A stretch of 64,000 nt of DNA, taken from assembly GCF_037893015.1 (NCBI RefSeq), contig NC_133663.1, forward strand, positions 225,839,199 through 225,903,198. Reading direction: 5' to 3'. The translations under genes and the position numbers were made by a program. The notes beneath the pieces are model-generated. The model was not told the origin of the DNA, searched no databases, and was given only the letters and a program-made list of their open reading frames with translations. Source of the DNA: Macrotis lagotis (lineage: Eukaryota > Chordata > Mammalia > Peramelemorphia > Peramelidae). This document shows positions 45,405 to 55,971 of this stretch, one piece after another. Position 1 is the first letter of the stretch, and every line of letters begins with the position of its first letter.

Positions 45405-45770
45405 TGATAAGAAACCTGGACTGAGTTGGGATCCAGTTTTGGCTTTGACATTAGCTGTGGGATTTTGGGGAAGTCACTTAACTGTGAATTTCAATTCACT
45501 CATCTGTAAATTGGAGATTCCAATGTTTCTTGCTAACTCAATGGATTTTCTGTAATCAGAAAAATGTGGTTCAAACCTGACCTCAGAACTTGGTACCAAA
45601 GTAACACTGAGGAAGTCACTTAACTACCTCAATTTTCTCATTTGTAAAATGTTCATAATAACAGCTTCTACATCTCAGCATTTTTGTTGTGAGAATTAAA
45701 TCAAATATTTGTAAAGTGTTTGGCACAATGCCCAATACAAAGTAGTCATTTAATAAACATTTATTCTTTT
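45405..45770 (+). repeat. Two adjacent CORE-SINE remnants (MIR type then MAR1 type)
   Basis: The first (45405-45520) has GGGGAAGTCACTTAACTG. The second (45540-45770) has TTTTCTCATTTGTAAAATGT and ends TAATAAACATTTATTC. Confidence 0.6.
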
Positions 45771-45849
45771 CCCTTGTTCCCTCCTACCTCCTTTTATCAC
45801 CCACCCGATGAATTGTAGTGAAGAAAGTTATTTGCAAACCTGAAATACT

Positions 45850-46600
45850 CAATCAATATTTGGGAGCTATTCTTTGATCTGGGCCTTGAATAGGATCCTG
45901 AAGAGCAGTATTCTGAAGGGTGAGATAATGTTGGGGGGAGAGAAGTTTAGGTAGAAAAGAAAGATTGGCAAGAAAATGCAGACGCGTTCAGGGAATGGTA
46001 AGATGTTAATTTTGATAGGAAAGCAAAAAATGTGAAAGGGAATTGTGTGAAATTGGAAAGGCAGGTTGGAGGCAGAAAATAGATGATTTTCAATAAATTT
46101 GTATGTTATTCCATAGACAATTGGGAGCCATTGAGGTGTTTTGAGCAAGGAAGTATCACCATCATAACTGTACTTTAGGAAGTGGGTTTATAGGATGGTT
46201 TGGAGGTAGAGGTACTAAAGGCAAGAGAACTAGAAAAGAAGTTATTGAGATACCATTCAGGAGTAAGTGAGGGTCTGAACTAAAGTAGTAGCAATAGGAC
46301 TGAAAAAGTAGAGGAGAATACATGGAAAATACATCAGACATGGAAACTGATAGGATTTGGCAACTTTTTGAGATTTCATATCTTGTGTCTAGGAGCATAG
46401 TGATGCCATTAACAGAGAGTAGGAAGACAGGATCAAGAATGGGTTTGGTGTGGATGAGAGACTTGAAAAAGAAACCAATAGAAAGAGTGAAGATATAAAA
46501 TAAAATAGTAATTGATAAAGTAGGGTCCTAGAGGATGGGACCAAGAGCATAGGTGTTAGATTTAGCCTTGAAAAGCAAAAGGGATATTTTTTTCCTCTGA
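45850..46600 (+). repeat. Ancient dispersed repeat
   Basis: Contains AATTGGGAGCCATTGAGGTG and GATAGGATTTGGCAACTTTT; same family as 20240-20890. Confidence 0.5.
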
Positions 46601-46706
46601 GACAGTCACAGAATATGAGAAATAGAAAAGACCATAGAAACCATCTACTTTCAAAGAATTGTTATTTATAACTTTTTTTGCTATTATTCATTTTCTTTTA
46701 AAAAAA

Positions 46707-46852
46707 ATTTTTAATTACTTAAGGCAATGGTGTTAAGTGACTTGCCTAAGGTCACATAATAGGCAATTATTAAGTGTCTGAGGTCACATTTGAACTCAGG
46801 TCCTCCTGACTCCAGGGTTGGTGTTCTATCCACTGTGCCACTAGCTGCCCCT
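46707..46852 (-). mobile_element. Short tRNA-type marsupial SINE
   Basis: Minus-strand copy directly abutting the RTE-tailed SINE that follows it. Confidence 0.8.
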
Positions 46853-47075
46853 GTTTAATCATTTTCAATCATGTCCAACTCTTTGTGATCCCATTTGGGG
46901 TTTTCTTGGCAAAGATACAGAAGTGGTTTGGCATTTTCCTCTCCAGATCATTGCTGAGGCAAACAGGGTTAAGTGATTTGCCGAGGGTCACACAGAAAGA
47001 ATCTTAAGAATGGAGTTGAACTCAGGTACAGACTCCCAATCTGGTGCTGTATTCGTTGTACCACCTATCTGGTCA
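46853..47075 (-). mobile_element. RTE-tailed SINE
   Basis: Minus-strand copy: CAATCATGTCCAACTCTTTG and CATTTGGGGTTTTCTTGGCA are the RTE-like tail; GTACCACCTATCTGG is the head. Confidence 0.8.
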
Positions 47076-47164
47076 AATTTATAACATACCTGGGGAAAGG
47101 GAGAAAGCCTAAAACCTCATAGGCTATTTTAAATAGAACTTTGTGGATAAATATTTTTCAACAT

Positions 47165-47372
47165 TAGAAAAGGAAAATAATAATAATATAAGGTCACAAA
47201 GGGTTTGATTGTTTACAAAATGTTTTCCTTATAGCCACCTTATGAGGAAGATGGTACCAGTAAGTTTTAGAAAGGTTAAATTTCTTGCCTTAACCCAGAT
47301 GTGGAATGCTGGAGCTTGAACTCATACCCTAGGTTCCAAGTCCAGAGACCTTTTCACTAAACCATACTGTTT
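47165..47372 (-). repeat. CORE-SINE remnant
   Basis: Minus-strand copy with GGAGCTTGAACTCATACCCT. Confidence 0.55.
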
Positions 47373-47675
47373 CTTCAGAAAATTCACTCAAACTAGAAAA
47401 TGAATAATTTGTATTAGGTCAGAGGACAAATAGATGAAGAAATTGAGTAATTTTGAGATGAGGGTGATACTTATATCAGAGGATACTTCCTCTTTTTTAA
47501 TTGAGAATTAGCAATTTTATTTTGCACCTGGAGTAAGGGGTGGGACAGGCCTGAGAGGAAATCCTGTGGATATGGCTTTGGGGGAGGGAGTCCCTGGAGT
47601 CTCCTTTGTTAATTATTTATTTTTGTGAACTAGGCATCAAGGCAGTGTGCAGGATCATATTGTGCGTGCATGCGT

Positions 47676-47709
<34 letters not shown>

Positions 47710-48829
47710 CCTTAGTCACCTGCTGAACCTAAGAAATTAAGTTTGGGGGCCTAAAGAGAAAGAAAAATGTTTTGGAATAGCCTTGGTGGGTACGGGTACA
47801 ACTAAACTATCTGGAGAGATATTACATCACTGATAAGATGAATCCTCTGAAAATGTCTCAAATACTCTGATCCTAGTATCAACAATCCTCTCCTTATCTA
47901 TGGAAATTATAGCATTGCCACACAGCTGTCTGAAGTTGGTTTGATTCCCTGTCTTGTATACACACAGTCTTCTGTCTGGAGCACTGAACTCAGTGGTCTC
48001 CAATTACTGTCCTAGACTGTACACCCTGACCCTTCCCTCTTTCCCTTCCTCTCCCAGAGATAAAGACAGGTCATCCCAGAGATAAATCATGTTGTTTCTT
48101 GTCACATAAGGCTAACAAAGATAATAGAAGGGTAAACACATGAATTCTGTGAAAAAGCCAGTAAGTTTCCTAGTGATGCCTGTTTTCTTGGAGGTAGTTA
48201 GTAAATTAAAAAAAACAAAAAAAAACAACCAAGGCGAATTATGGTCTCTACATTCTTGGCCTGCCCAGATCCCCAGCCTTCAACTCTTGAAATTAGTTTA
48301 CTTCTGGTTCAGGCAGAACCTAAACCCATGCATGTGTACAGACACACATAAACAGAAAAACACACACAAACTGGTCTCTTAATCATTGCTACCTGTTCCC
48401 TATAAACCTGCCCTTGGCATATGGATTCCCTGGCAAGATCCTCAAGATTCTCTTTTTACTCTCCTATTCAGTCAATCTCTAATCCTTTCTTCTTTGGGGA
48501 ATTTTGTTGTGAATGATCTTTTTTGTTAATTAACTCCTATTCCTGGGCCTTTACTGAATTTTTCTCCCTTCTAGCAACCTTGGGGTCCCTGAAGAAGTAG
48601 AGTCTTTTCCTGCCTGAGTTCCAAAGCCAACCCCTTTTGGCTTCCTGTCAAAAATGTTTCTCTTGGAAGTCACCAGGACCCTCAACCCAGGCGGTGTCCC
48701 ACAGCACAATAATTCTTCTTGCCAGAAATTTCTGACTAACCTTTCTCCTGGTTACAAACACTCAGACTCTTACTTTTTCTGAGCAGAGAAGAACTGAGAG
48801 CTAAGCTGAGCTACTCACCTCTATGAACA
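47373..48829. other. Mostly unassigned, possibly unique sequence
   Basis: Apart from the TGCG/TG microsatellite, this is one of the longest stretches without an obvious repeat, so it is a candidate for conserved non-coding DNA upstream of ACE2. No exon was recognised. Confidence 0.45.
47661..47709. repeat. Compound (TGCG)n(TG)n microsatellite
   Basis: TGCG units followed by about ten TG units; one of the few CpG-dense spots outside HAL1 leaders. Confidence 0.95.
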
Positions 48830-49790
48830 ATCAGTAAAAATCAACACACCTTGATTAAGCTCCTGCCAGGTTTTGTGTTAAGTGCTGGGGATAAATAGAG
48901 ACAGTAACTGCCTTCAGGGAGCTTACATTCTAATGAGTGAAGCAACATGTATACATATGTAAGTATATACATAATATAAGCAATGAATGCAAAATAGTTT
49001 TGGGAGAAAGTCATTTTGCATCTTGGGTGATTATGGGAGTGGGGTGGAGAGTGGAATTGATTGGAAAAGTTTTATTTAGAAGGAAGCCCTTAATTTGAGT
49101 TTTGAAGGATGCCTGAAATTTCAAGAGACAGAGCTGAAGAGTTAGTGTATTTTAGGCATAGGGAATGGCCAGTGCAAAAGCACAGACTAGAGAGGATTGC
49201 TTGTGAAATGACAGGTAGGCTGGATATTAGGTGGATATTGGAGTTCCATGTAAAAGAAATAATGTGTAAGAAGGAACCTCTCAAATGTATAATGAATTGA
49301 AGAAGGAAGATACTCCAGTATTTCTGTCAAGAAAACACCCAGTGAGTCCATTAAGAGTCAAACATAATTGTAAAATTACTTAAATATAGGAAGAGGTTCC
49401 TGAGTAGGGATTAGATCTGCCATTTAGAGCCATCACTGACTTCTGAGCAGAGAATGGATTGGAATGGGGAGAGACTTGGGAACCAAAAGAGGAGTTAATA
49501 ACAATTGTTCAGGTAAGAAGTTGTGAGTTCCTGAACCAGGGGGGTGGTTATGTGAGTATGAGGAAAGGAAGGATGAAAAAAATATTGTGATGAGAGTAAC
49601 AAGAAGAGAAAATGAATTGGAATGTGTGGGACAAGTGAGAGTGAGATATCAAAGATGACACTAAGATTACAAAATAAGATAGCTGGAAGGATGGGTGTAT
49701 CCTTAATAGTAATAGAGAAGTTCAGAAGAGGACTGAATTGGGGAGAAATATTATTTGAACATGTTAAGTTCCCAAGGCCTGTAATTTTGT
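48830..49790 (+). repeat. Ancient dispersed repeat, longest copy, interrupted
   Basis: Starts near CTGCCAGGTTTTGTGTTAAG and runs through GGAATGGCCAGTGCAAAAGC to GAAGTTCAGAAGAGGACTGA. A short RTE-like SINE tail at about 49300-49380 interrupts it. Confidence 0.5.
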
Positions 49791-49802
49791 AAATATTTCC
49801 AT

Positions 49803-49998
49803 TCTATTATTGTTGTCCAGTCATTTCAGTTGAGTCTAATTCTTCTTGATACCATCTAGGTTTTCTTGACAAAGATTCTGTAGTGGTTTGCCATTCCTGT
49901 CTCCATTTCATTTGACAGATAAGGAAACTGAGGCAAACAAGATTAAGTGACTTGCCCAGGGTCACATGGTTAGTTTCTGAGACCAAATTTGAACTTAT
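49803..49998 (-). mobile_element. RTE-tailed SINE
   Basis: Minus-strand copy with TTGTTGTCCAGTCATTTCAG tail and TTAAGTGACTTGCCCAGGGT core; the head is lost. Confidence 0.75.
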
Positions 49999-52195
49999 TA
50001 AGAGTTAATATTTCCATACTCTTACAAAATATCTATGGATCTTATATGACATGGTACTCTACAGGATCCATTATTATTGGCTAAATTTTTGAAAAAAATA
50101 GAATTTCATTATATAATGAGATAAGTATTGTCAGGAATATTCACCTATTGAGAACTTCCCTGACTATTAGATAAATAACAGTTTTCTGTATATTTCTATC
50201 TTAACAGAGAGATAGATAGATTTGTGTATAACTATTGAAGTATTGGTTATAAAGACTTCCAAAACAAAAACACTTTTCTTAGGCTCACAAAGAGATGTTA
50301 TTTGAGGTAAGTAGTTCAGAATTATTGTTTCCTTTTTCCAAATGTGGCTAAGTTTCCAAGACATTAACAAACTCAATATTATCATTTTAGCCATTGCAGG
50401 AGATGGTTCTAAATTCTACTCCAATGCTGTTTTTACTATATTAAGCTTCTAGTAATTACTGTCTAGAAATTACTTAGAAGTAATTTACATTCATCTATCT
50501 ATTAGTATGTCTATCCATGAGTTTAAATTGCAATTTGCAAGACAAGAAAATCTTGCCCTCCCAGACTGATATTATTTGTGGTGGTAAATTAGGTCATCTT
50601 TTGTCTCAATGCTTACCTATCACTTAGCCATTGAAAGAACATTATCTCAGTCAAACTGAAGCCTAGAAAAGATGTTAATTTAGAAAGGTCAAGGTCATTT
50701 GCTGCTTCTCAGGTCATCTTGTCACTAGACTTCAATGACTCTAGAGGAGAGGTGAAGCAGATAATTTGGTACAACTCTGACTCATTTAAATGCAATACAA
50801 GTGAAAGTCAAGATATCACCCTTGTGATTCTTGTTATTTTTGAAAACAGAGAATGAACAACATTGGTCCTATATAGATCTATCTATCAACCTCTATCCTT
50901 CCTCATTTTTTATTGTTATTGATGCCTTTTGTTTTTATGTCAGAATGATTTCCTATTATTTCCCAATTCTCAATTTTTGAACTATCTCTTGTACCATGGG
51001 AAAGAATTGAGCAAAATCAATTAACACAGTGACTGTGCCTTTTTGTATTTTGTCTTCACCTCTTTGTTGAAAAGTACATTTTGTGATATGGCATAGCATT
51101 CAATCAACATTTCAGCATAAATGAGATTTTTCTTTACCATAAAAATAGCAATTACTAAATTATTTGAAATATTCTGTGTTATGGTATTATCGTATTTTAG
51201 AATCTAATGGAACCTTACTGAGATCTTTGATATAGAATATCTTCATTTTCCTATTTCTTCTGCTCCCATTTTCCTTCCTGGATGATTTCACTTATTTTTT
51301 TACTTCTGGTCTGTGACTCCTATCATTTGTCATGATTGGCACTTGTCTCCAAAGCAATCAGTCAAAACATGTCTCTTGCCTGTGCCGTAAGAGTTTTTGC
51401 TCCCATGAGTATCATCCTCATCCATTTTCTCTGTCTAGTAAAGGTCTGTTTAGAAGCAGTCAAAACAAATAAATATCTTACTTGTTTAAGTCTGGGTAGA
51501 TAATGAATAATAAAGACAATTCCCTTAGTGCTAGAATTTTTTCCTTGAAGTATCCTTATGAACAATTATTTTTTCCTGGAAATTTACTGTAAAATCTTTG
51601 ATTGCCTCAATTCCTTTTTTTACCTCTTATAGGAATAAATTCAGGACCTTTATCCATCTGACCTCAAGACTCAACACCTTGCTTCACCTCTTCCTTGAAA
51701 TTTGATATATTAATCTTGTGTTATGCTTCAGTGAACCAAATTGAAAATATACCCCATTCTTTTGTTCCTCTCAAGTTACTGAGAATTTCAGGAAGTTACC
51801 TAGGTCGAGTTTTATTTTTGTTTTTCTTAAAGTAACAGATTTTACCCAGCATAGTTTTGAGGAATCTCCATTGCTGTAGTCACTTTTCGTCCCTTGTTTC
51901 TTTCTTTCTTAAGAGTAGAGTTTCATTTCTGCTTTTGCAAGGGTTGAAAGGCCACAACCAAACAGGTATGATTTTATTTTGTTTTTCATTTTCACTTTTA
52001 TTTGGTCTCTTTTGTTGATTTCCTTTTGAGAAGAGGACATTACATTTTGATTTGAATGCAGTCATAATAACTGAGCTAACCATACCATCTTCATGGAACG
52101 TAGGAATTGCCTTACCTCCTTATCCCTTTTTCTATTGTTAGTACTCTTTTTAGCTTTTTTAATTTTTTAAAATTTTTTAGCTATTTTTATTTTAA
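49999..52195. other. Mostly unassigned
   Basis: Contains LINE-tail repeat A (50640-50865). No exon or other repeat was recognised. Confidence 0.45.
50640..50865 (+). repeat. LINE-tail-like repeat A, second copy
   Basis: CTTGTCACTAGACTTCAATG and AAAACAGAGAATGAACAACA match the copy at 26435-26665. Confidence 0.55.
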
Positions 52196-52400
52196 AACAA
52201 ACAGTCTTGTTGTTGAATATATCAGACTCTATGATCTCATTTGGGATTTTCTTGGCAAAGATATTGGAGTGGTTTGCCATTTTCTTCCCTAGTTCATTTT
52301 ACAAATGAGAAAACTTGAATGATTTGTGAGACCAGATTTGAACCTAGAAAGATGAGTATTCCTGATTCCAGTTCTGCTGCTGTATACATTGTGCCATCTA
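52196..52400 (-). mobile_element. RTE-tailed SINE
   Basis: Minus-strand copy; ATCTCATTTGGGATTTTCTT marks the tail and TGTGCCATCTATGG the head. Confidence 0.75.
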
Positions 52401-52504
52401 TGGATTAAGTTAGAGGAGAGGGAATTTCTGTGTTAACACTGCAAGAATTTCTTGCCTAGGAATAGAATTACCCATTCTAAGATGATAAACAGATATCTTT
52501 CAAT

Positions 52505-52745
52505 AAATACACTTATCAAGAGTCTAGTATATCAGTATGTAGGGGTACATAAGAGTGAGCCAGCCTTCCTTTAAGGAACTTATATTCTACTAATGAGTTA
52601 TATTTTGACAGATCAAGATCTTTGGGAGTCAACAAGGAAGCTAGGGATACTGAGAGGCAGAGGTGATACCTGGAGAAATCAAGTAAGACCTTTTGAAGGA
52701 GTAGGCAAGGGAACTGGGGGTTCTAAGAGGTTTGGTGACTAAAGT
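52505..52745 (+). repeat. Ancient dispersed repeat (5' part)
   Basis: TTAAGGAACTTATATTCTAC and CTAGGGATACTGAGAGGCAG belong to the same family. Confidence 0.45.
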
Positions 52746-53195
52746 TGAGAAATTAGAACACTGAGAAAAAATATGGGAACTCTTCAAGTTCTTTAGTTTA
52801 ATCTAGGTGGGTTTTTAATTGGTAAAACAAAGAAGAAGGTATCTGAAGGGCCAGTCTTTGACTAAGTCTGAAACATTAATGCCTAGAAGGATGCACCAGA
52901 GAGCAAATTTAGTAAGTATTGAGTTGACTCTAGATTGGAGTGATAACTAGTACTGTACAGAGGAGGGTTAGAATTCAAAAATAGCCAAAGGGCCAAATGG
53001 ACCCAATGATAGTAGCTTCAGAAACAAAGAAAATGAAATTCTTCCCAGTTGATTATGATTGTCCTTCTCAGATGTCAAATAGTTCCTTGTTGAACATATC
53101 ATATAATATCATGTCTTATCTCTTTTCTAGACTAAAATTCTTGAATCTTAATTTTTTGTTATGAATTTAACAGTTATCAACAAATATTCTTATAT

Positions 53196-53426
53196 ATTTG
53201 TTACTTTTATTGTTCCTTCATGACTGAGACTTTGTGACCTCATTTGGGGTTTTCTTAGCAGATTTATCATTTCCTTCTCCAGTTCATTTCACAGATGAAG
53301 AAACTGAGGTAAACAAGGTAAAATGATTTAACCAGGGTCACACAGCTAGTATGTGTTTGAGCCCAGACAATGAGCAAATGTTTCCTGACTCCAGATCCAT
53401 TATTCTATTCATTATACCACCTAAGA
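53196..53426 (-). mobile_element. RTE-tailed SINE
   Basis: Minus-strand copy: CCTCATTTGGGGTTTTCTTA tail, GGGTCACACAGCTAGTATGT core, TTATACCACCTA head. Confidence 0.8.
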
Positions 53427-53704
53427 TTGTGCATTAAATGGTACAGTTACTGCCATGCACATTTTATTTTTAACTATATATTAAACTTAATAAGTTAGTA
53501 AAAAATTGTTCTTTTTTCAATCTCCCTTCTGAATTTTTAATGTATTTAAATGTTTTATTTATACTGATTTTCTTTCTTTTCTATACTTGATGGAAGCAAT
53601 TAAATGGCTAGACTTAGTTGCCTAAGGACAGAAAACCCCATTGTATCTTAACTTTGTACAGTATTGAACATTACTAAAGACAAATGCAGAAAACTCTTAT
53701 TTTA

Positions 53705-53858
53705 TTTTATTTTTTTAGTTTTTACAAGGCAATGGTGTTAAGTGGCTTGCCCAAAGCCACACAGCTAGGTAATTATTAAGTGTCTGAGACCAGATTTGAA
53801 CTCAGGTACTCCTGACTCCAGGGCCGGTGCTCTATCCACTGTGTCACCTAGCTGTCCC
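53705..53858 (-). mobile_element. Short tRNA-type marsupial SINE
   Basis: Minus-strand copy flanked by a perfect 18-bp duplication CAGAAAACTCTTATTTTA at 53687-53704 and 53859-53876, the cleanest in the window. Confidence 0.92.
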
Positions 53859-53978
53859 CAGAAAACTCTTATTTTAAGGAAGAAAATGCTGCACAAATAA
53901 AAAAGAATATTTGATGGCTATTTTGGTGGAAGTCAAAAAAGGTAGTGGATTGTTTCTGAGTGAGTTAAGCTTGAAAAT

Positions 53979-54133
53979 ATTTTTTTTTAGGTTTTTGCAA
54001 GGCAGTGGGGTTAAGTGGCTTGCCCAAGGCCACACAGCTAGGTAATTATTAAGTGTCTGAGACCGGATTTGAACCCAGGTACTCCTGACTCCAAAGGCCG
54101 GTGCTTTATCCACTATGCCACCTAGAAGCCCCT
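53979..54133 (-). mobile_element. Short tRNA-type marsupial SINE
   Basis: Minus-strand copy with a 10-bp duplication GCTTGAAAAT at 53969-53978 and 54134-54143. Confidence 0.88.
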
Positions 54134-54649
54134 GCTTGAAAATCTTAATAACCCACATAATGACTCCATAACATGGATTCAAGTACAATTTCTGACTCAT
54201 TCTAGCAGTGTGACTGACCATGGAGAAATCATTTCATTCCTCAGTGCTCCAGCGATATCTCCAAATCTGTATACTGAGGAACAGTTGCCTATCTGCACCA
54301 TAGTTAAATTCATGATTGCTATTAAGCATTTACATTGAGGATACCATTCTAAGCACTGGGAGTATGGCTGTTAGTAAGGCAGACTTCCTTTTTAAAAGAG
54401 TTCCTTACATTGATAAAATCATAAATCCAGACCAAAAAAGTATATTAACACCCAACATACTATCTTTCTTTTACTTATAGTAAATATTTAATGAATATTT
54501 GTTCAATGAATGATTGAATGCATTTATGAAATGAACATGTTGGTACTCTTCAGGTGGCAAAAATGATGATGTCCACTCTCAAGATGATTAGTCTAATGAA
54601 GGAAACAATATAATATATGTATATACAGACAAGCATGTGCACCATGTAG

Positions 54650-54872
54650 TCAGTTAGGTGGCACAATGGATAGAGAGAGTCAGGCTTGAAGTCAAGAAGA
54701 CCTGAGTTCAAATGTGATCTTAGACACATAACTAGCTATTTGATCTTGGGCAAGTCACTTAATCCTGTTTGCCTCAGTTTCCTCATCTATAAAATGGCAA
54801 ATATCTTTGCCATGGATACTCCAAATAAGGTCACAAAGAGTCAGATACAACAGAAACAACCAACAGCAACAT
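54650..54872 (+). mobile_element. RTE-tailed SINE
   Basis: Head AGTTAGGTGGCACAATGG, tail CACAAAGAGTCAGATACAAC and AACCAACAGCAAC. Confidence 0.8.
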
Positions 54873-55060
54873 TTTATATGATATAGAATAGACACAAATT
54901 AACTTTGGATGGAAAGCACTAGAAGACAGTGAACCAGGAAAAACTCCTTGCTCTACAAATATAAACTATTTTTTCAAATAATTAAATATGATATTTTCAT
55001 ATATTTGGGAAAAATCATATCTACTATTCATTTTATTATTTTCTCCCTACAAGATCTCCC

Positions 55061-55215
55061 CCTTTTTTTAAAGGTTTTTGCAAGGCAAATGGGGTTAAGT
55101 GGCTTGCCCAAGGCCACACAGCTAGGTAATTATTAAGTGTCTGACACCGGATTTGAACCCAGGTACTCCTGACTCCAGGGCTGGTGCTTTATCCACTGCG
55201 CCACCTAGCTGCCCC
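55061..55215 (-). mobile_element. Short tRNA-type SINE just upstream of the ACE2 promoter
   Basis: Minus-strand copy with GATCTCCC repeated at 55053-55060 and 55216-55223. It ends 322 bp before the HNF1 site and 573 bp before the ACE2 ATG, so it marks the outer edge of the intact proximal promoter. Confidence 0.88.
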
Positions 55216-55537
55216 GATCTCCCTTCTTTTTAATGATTAAAACCATATTGACTAAGAAGCAATTTTTCTGTCTTAGAGCAGTGTACTCAACCAGGACATA
55301 ATCATTTTGAAATCTGGTGGGTACATCCAATGGTTATTTCATTGGCTCTTTATAGGTCTGCAAGTGAGGATTACAATGCTTTAGCTACTTTTAGGTCATA
55401 ATTCTGACTTTCTTTGAACACACTATCATACTATAGGACCCTGAGTATATCTTTGACAGCTTTCTAGGGAAATATTAACTAAAAGTAAAAGCTTTTGATA
55501 AGATCATAAAATGCTACTAGTGTTATGGTTCTTTCAA

Positions 55538-55550
55538 GTTAATAATTAAC
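55538..55550 (+). promoter_or_regulatory. HNF1 site of the ACE2 promoter
   Basis: GTTAATAATTAAC is a perfect match to the palindromic HNF1 consensus GTTAATNATTAAC. It lies 239 bp before the ACE2 ATG. HNF1-alpha and HNF1-beta are established activators of the ACE2 proximal promoter in gut, kidney and islets, so the position fits a functional site. The match is seen directly; occupancy is inferred. Confidence 0.85.
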
Positions 55551-55553
55551 ATT

Positions 55554-55560
55554 TGTTTAC
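55554..55560 (+). promoter_or_regulatory. FOXA-type forkhead motif, upstream copy
   Basis: TGTTTAC matches the forkhead core TRTTTAC and sits four bases downstream of the HNF1 palindrome. HNF1 and FOXA sites commonly cluster in gut and liver promoters. The motif is short and could occur by chance. Confidence 0.4.
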
Positions 55561-55606
55561 CTGATTTCTTTCTTTTTTTCTTTTTTTTTGTAATCATTCT
55601 TAAAGC

Positions 55607-55613
55607 TGTTTAC
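55607..55613 (+). promoter_or_regulatory. FOXA-type forkhead motif, downstream copy
   Basis: This is a second TGTTTAC, 182 bp before the ACE2 ATG and in the same orientation as the first. Two copies within 60 bp next to an HNF1 palindrome make a real element more likely than either copy alone. Confidence 0.4.
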
Positions 55614-55639
55614 ATGTGTGTCTTTTCCTGGATGAAAAC

Positions 55640-55645
55640 TATAAT
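55640..55645 (+). promoter_or_regulatory. TATA-like element of ACE2
   Basis: TATAAT lies about 45 bp before the point where leader similarity to human begins. It could be the core TATA box, although the AT-rich setting and the pyrimidine and TTTAAAG tract at 55670-55680 leave alternatives. Confidence 0.3.
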
Positions 55646-55683
55646 AGTTCAACAGATTATTTACTGCCTTTTTTTAAAGTCCT

Positions 55684-55788
55684 CAGCGCCCAACCCAAGT
55701 TCAAAGGCTGATGGGAGAGAAAAATCCATGAAGAGATTTGCTTGAGGGAAATTTGCTCAGTGGATGGGATCTTGGCTCACAGGAAAAG
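55684..55788 (+). other. ACE2: ACE2 5' untranslated leader (putative start)
   Basis: The leader directly precedes the ACE2 start codon. The stretch CCCAACCCAAGTTCAAAGG and the block ending TCTTGGCTCACAGG match the human ACE2 leader as I remember it, which supports orthology and transcription from this promoter. The true transcription start cannot be read from sequence; 55684 is where recognisable similarity begins. Three upstream ATGs are present, at 55711, 55728 and 55764. The first two open very short frames, and the third opens a frame that overlaps the main start. Confidence 0.75.
55698..55710 (+). promoter_or_regulatory. DR1/HNF4-like element in the ACE2 leader
   Basis: AGTTCAAAGGCTG resembles a DR1 nuclear-receptor element of the HNF4 type: a good first half site, a one-base spacer and a weak second half site. 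It falls in the block shared with human. It may be conserved for binding or simply as leader sequence. Confidence 0.3.
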
Positions 55789-55883
55789 ATGTTGGACCCT
55801 CTCTGGTTCTTTGTCAGCCTTGTGGCTGTCACTGCTGCTCAAACCACAGAAGAAGCTGCTGGAGAATTTCTGAAAAACTTTAA
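55764..55883 (+). other. Upstream ORF overlapping the ACE2 start
   Basis: An ATG 25 bases before the ACE2 start opens a 39-codon frame in a different register that ends at TAA 55881-55883, inside the ACE2 coding sequence. Its context is weak (T at -3, G at +4), whereas the ACE2 ATG has A at -3, so leaky scanning would still allow ACE2 translation. In the human leader, as I recall it, the same ATG is followed at once by TGA. Whether the frame is translated is unknown. Confidence 0.5.
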
Positions 55884-55971
55884 TAATGAAGCAGAAGAGC
55901 TATCTTATCAAAGTTCACTTGCTTCTTGGGATTATAATACTAATATTACTGAAGAAAACATCCAAAAGATG
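55789..55971 (+). CDS. ACE2: ACE2 (angiotensin-converting enzyme 2), first coding exon (partial gene)
   Basis: This exon encodes the first 61 residues of ACE2, a type I membrane zinc carboxypeptidase that removes the C-terminal residue of angiotensin II and, through its collectrin-like tail, chaperones neutral amino-acid transporters. Residues 1-17 form a hydrophobic signal peptide ([12 protein letters not shown]), with predicted cleavage before Gln18. Residues 20-50 are the long N-terminal helix, and [17 protein letters not shown] is the family hallmark. Asn52-Ile-Thr matches the human Asn53 glycosylation site. The exon ends after the Met61 codon in phase 0 with a GTGAGT donor at 55972, the same boundary as in human. 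The start ATG has A at -3 and is the only ATG in frame with the signal peptide. Compared with human from memory, one residue is missing just after Thr20. The rest of the roughly 800-residue protein, including the HEXXH zinc site, lies beyond the window. Identity is very secure. Confidence 0.97.

Noticed and set aside
48522..48533. GTTAATTAAC-like palindrome, considered as a second HNF1 site
   Set aside because: The half sites lack the one-base spacer of the HNF1 consensus and the location is 7 kb from the ACE2 promoter.
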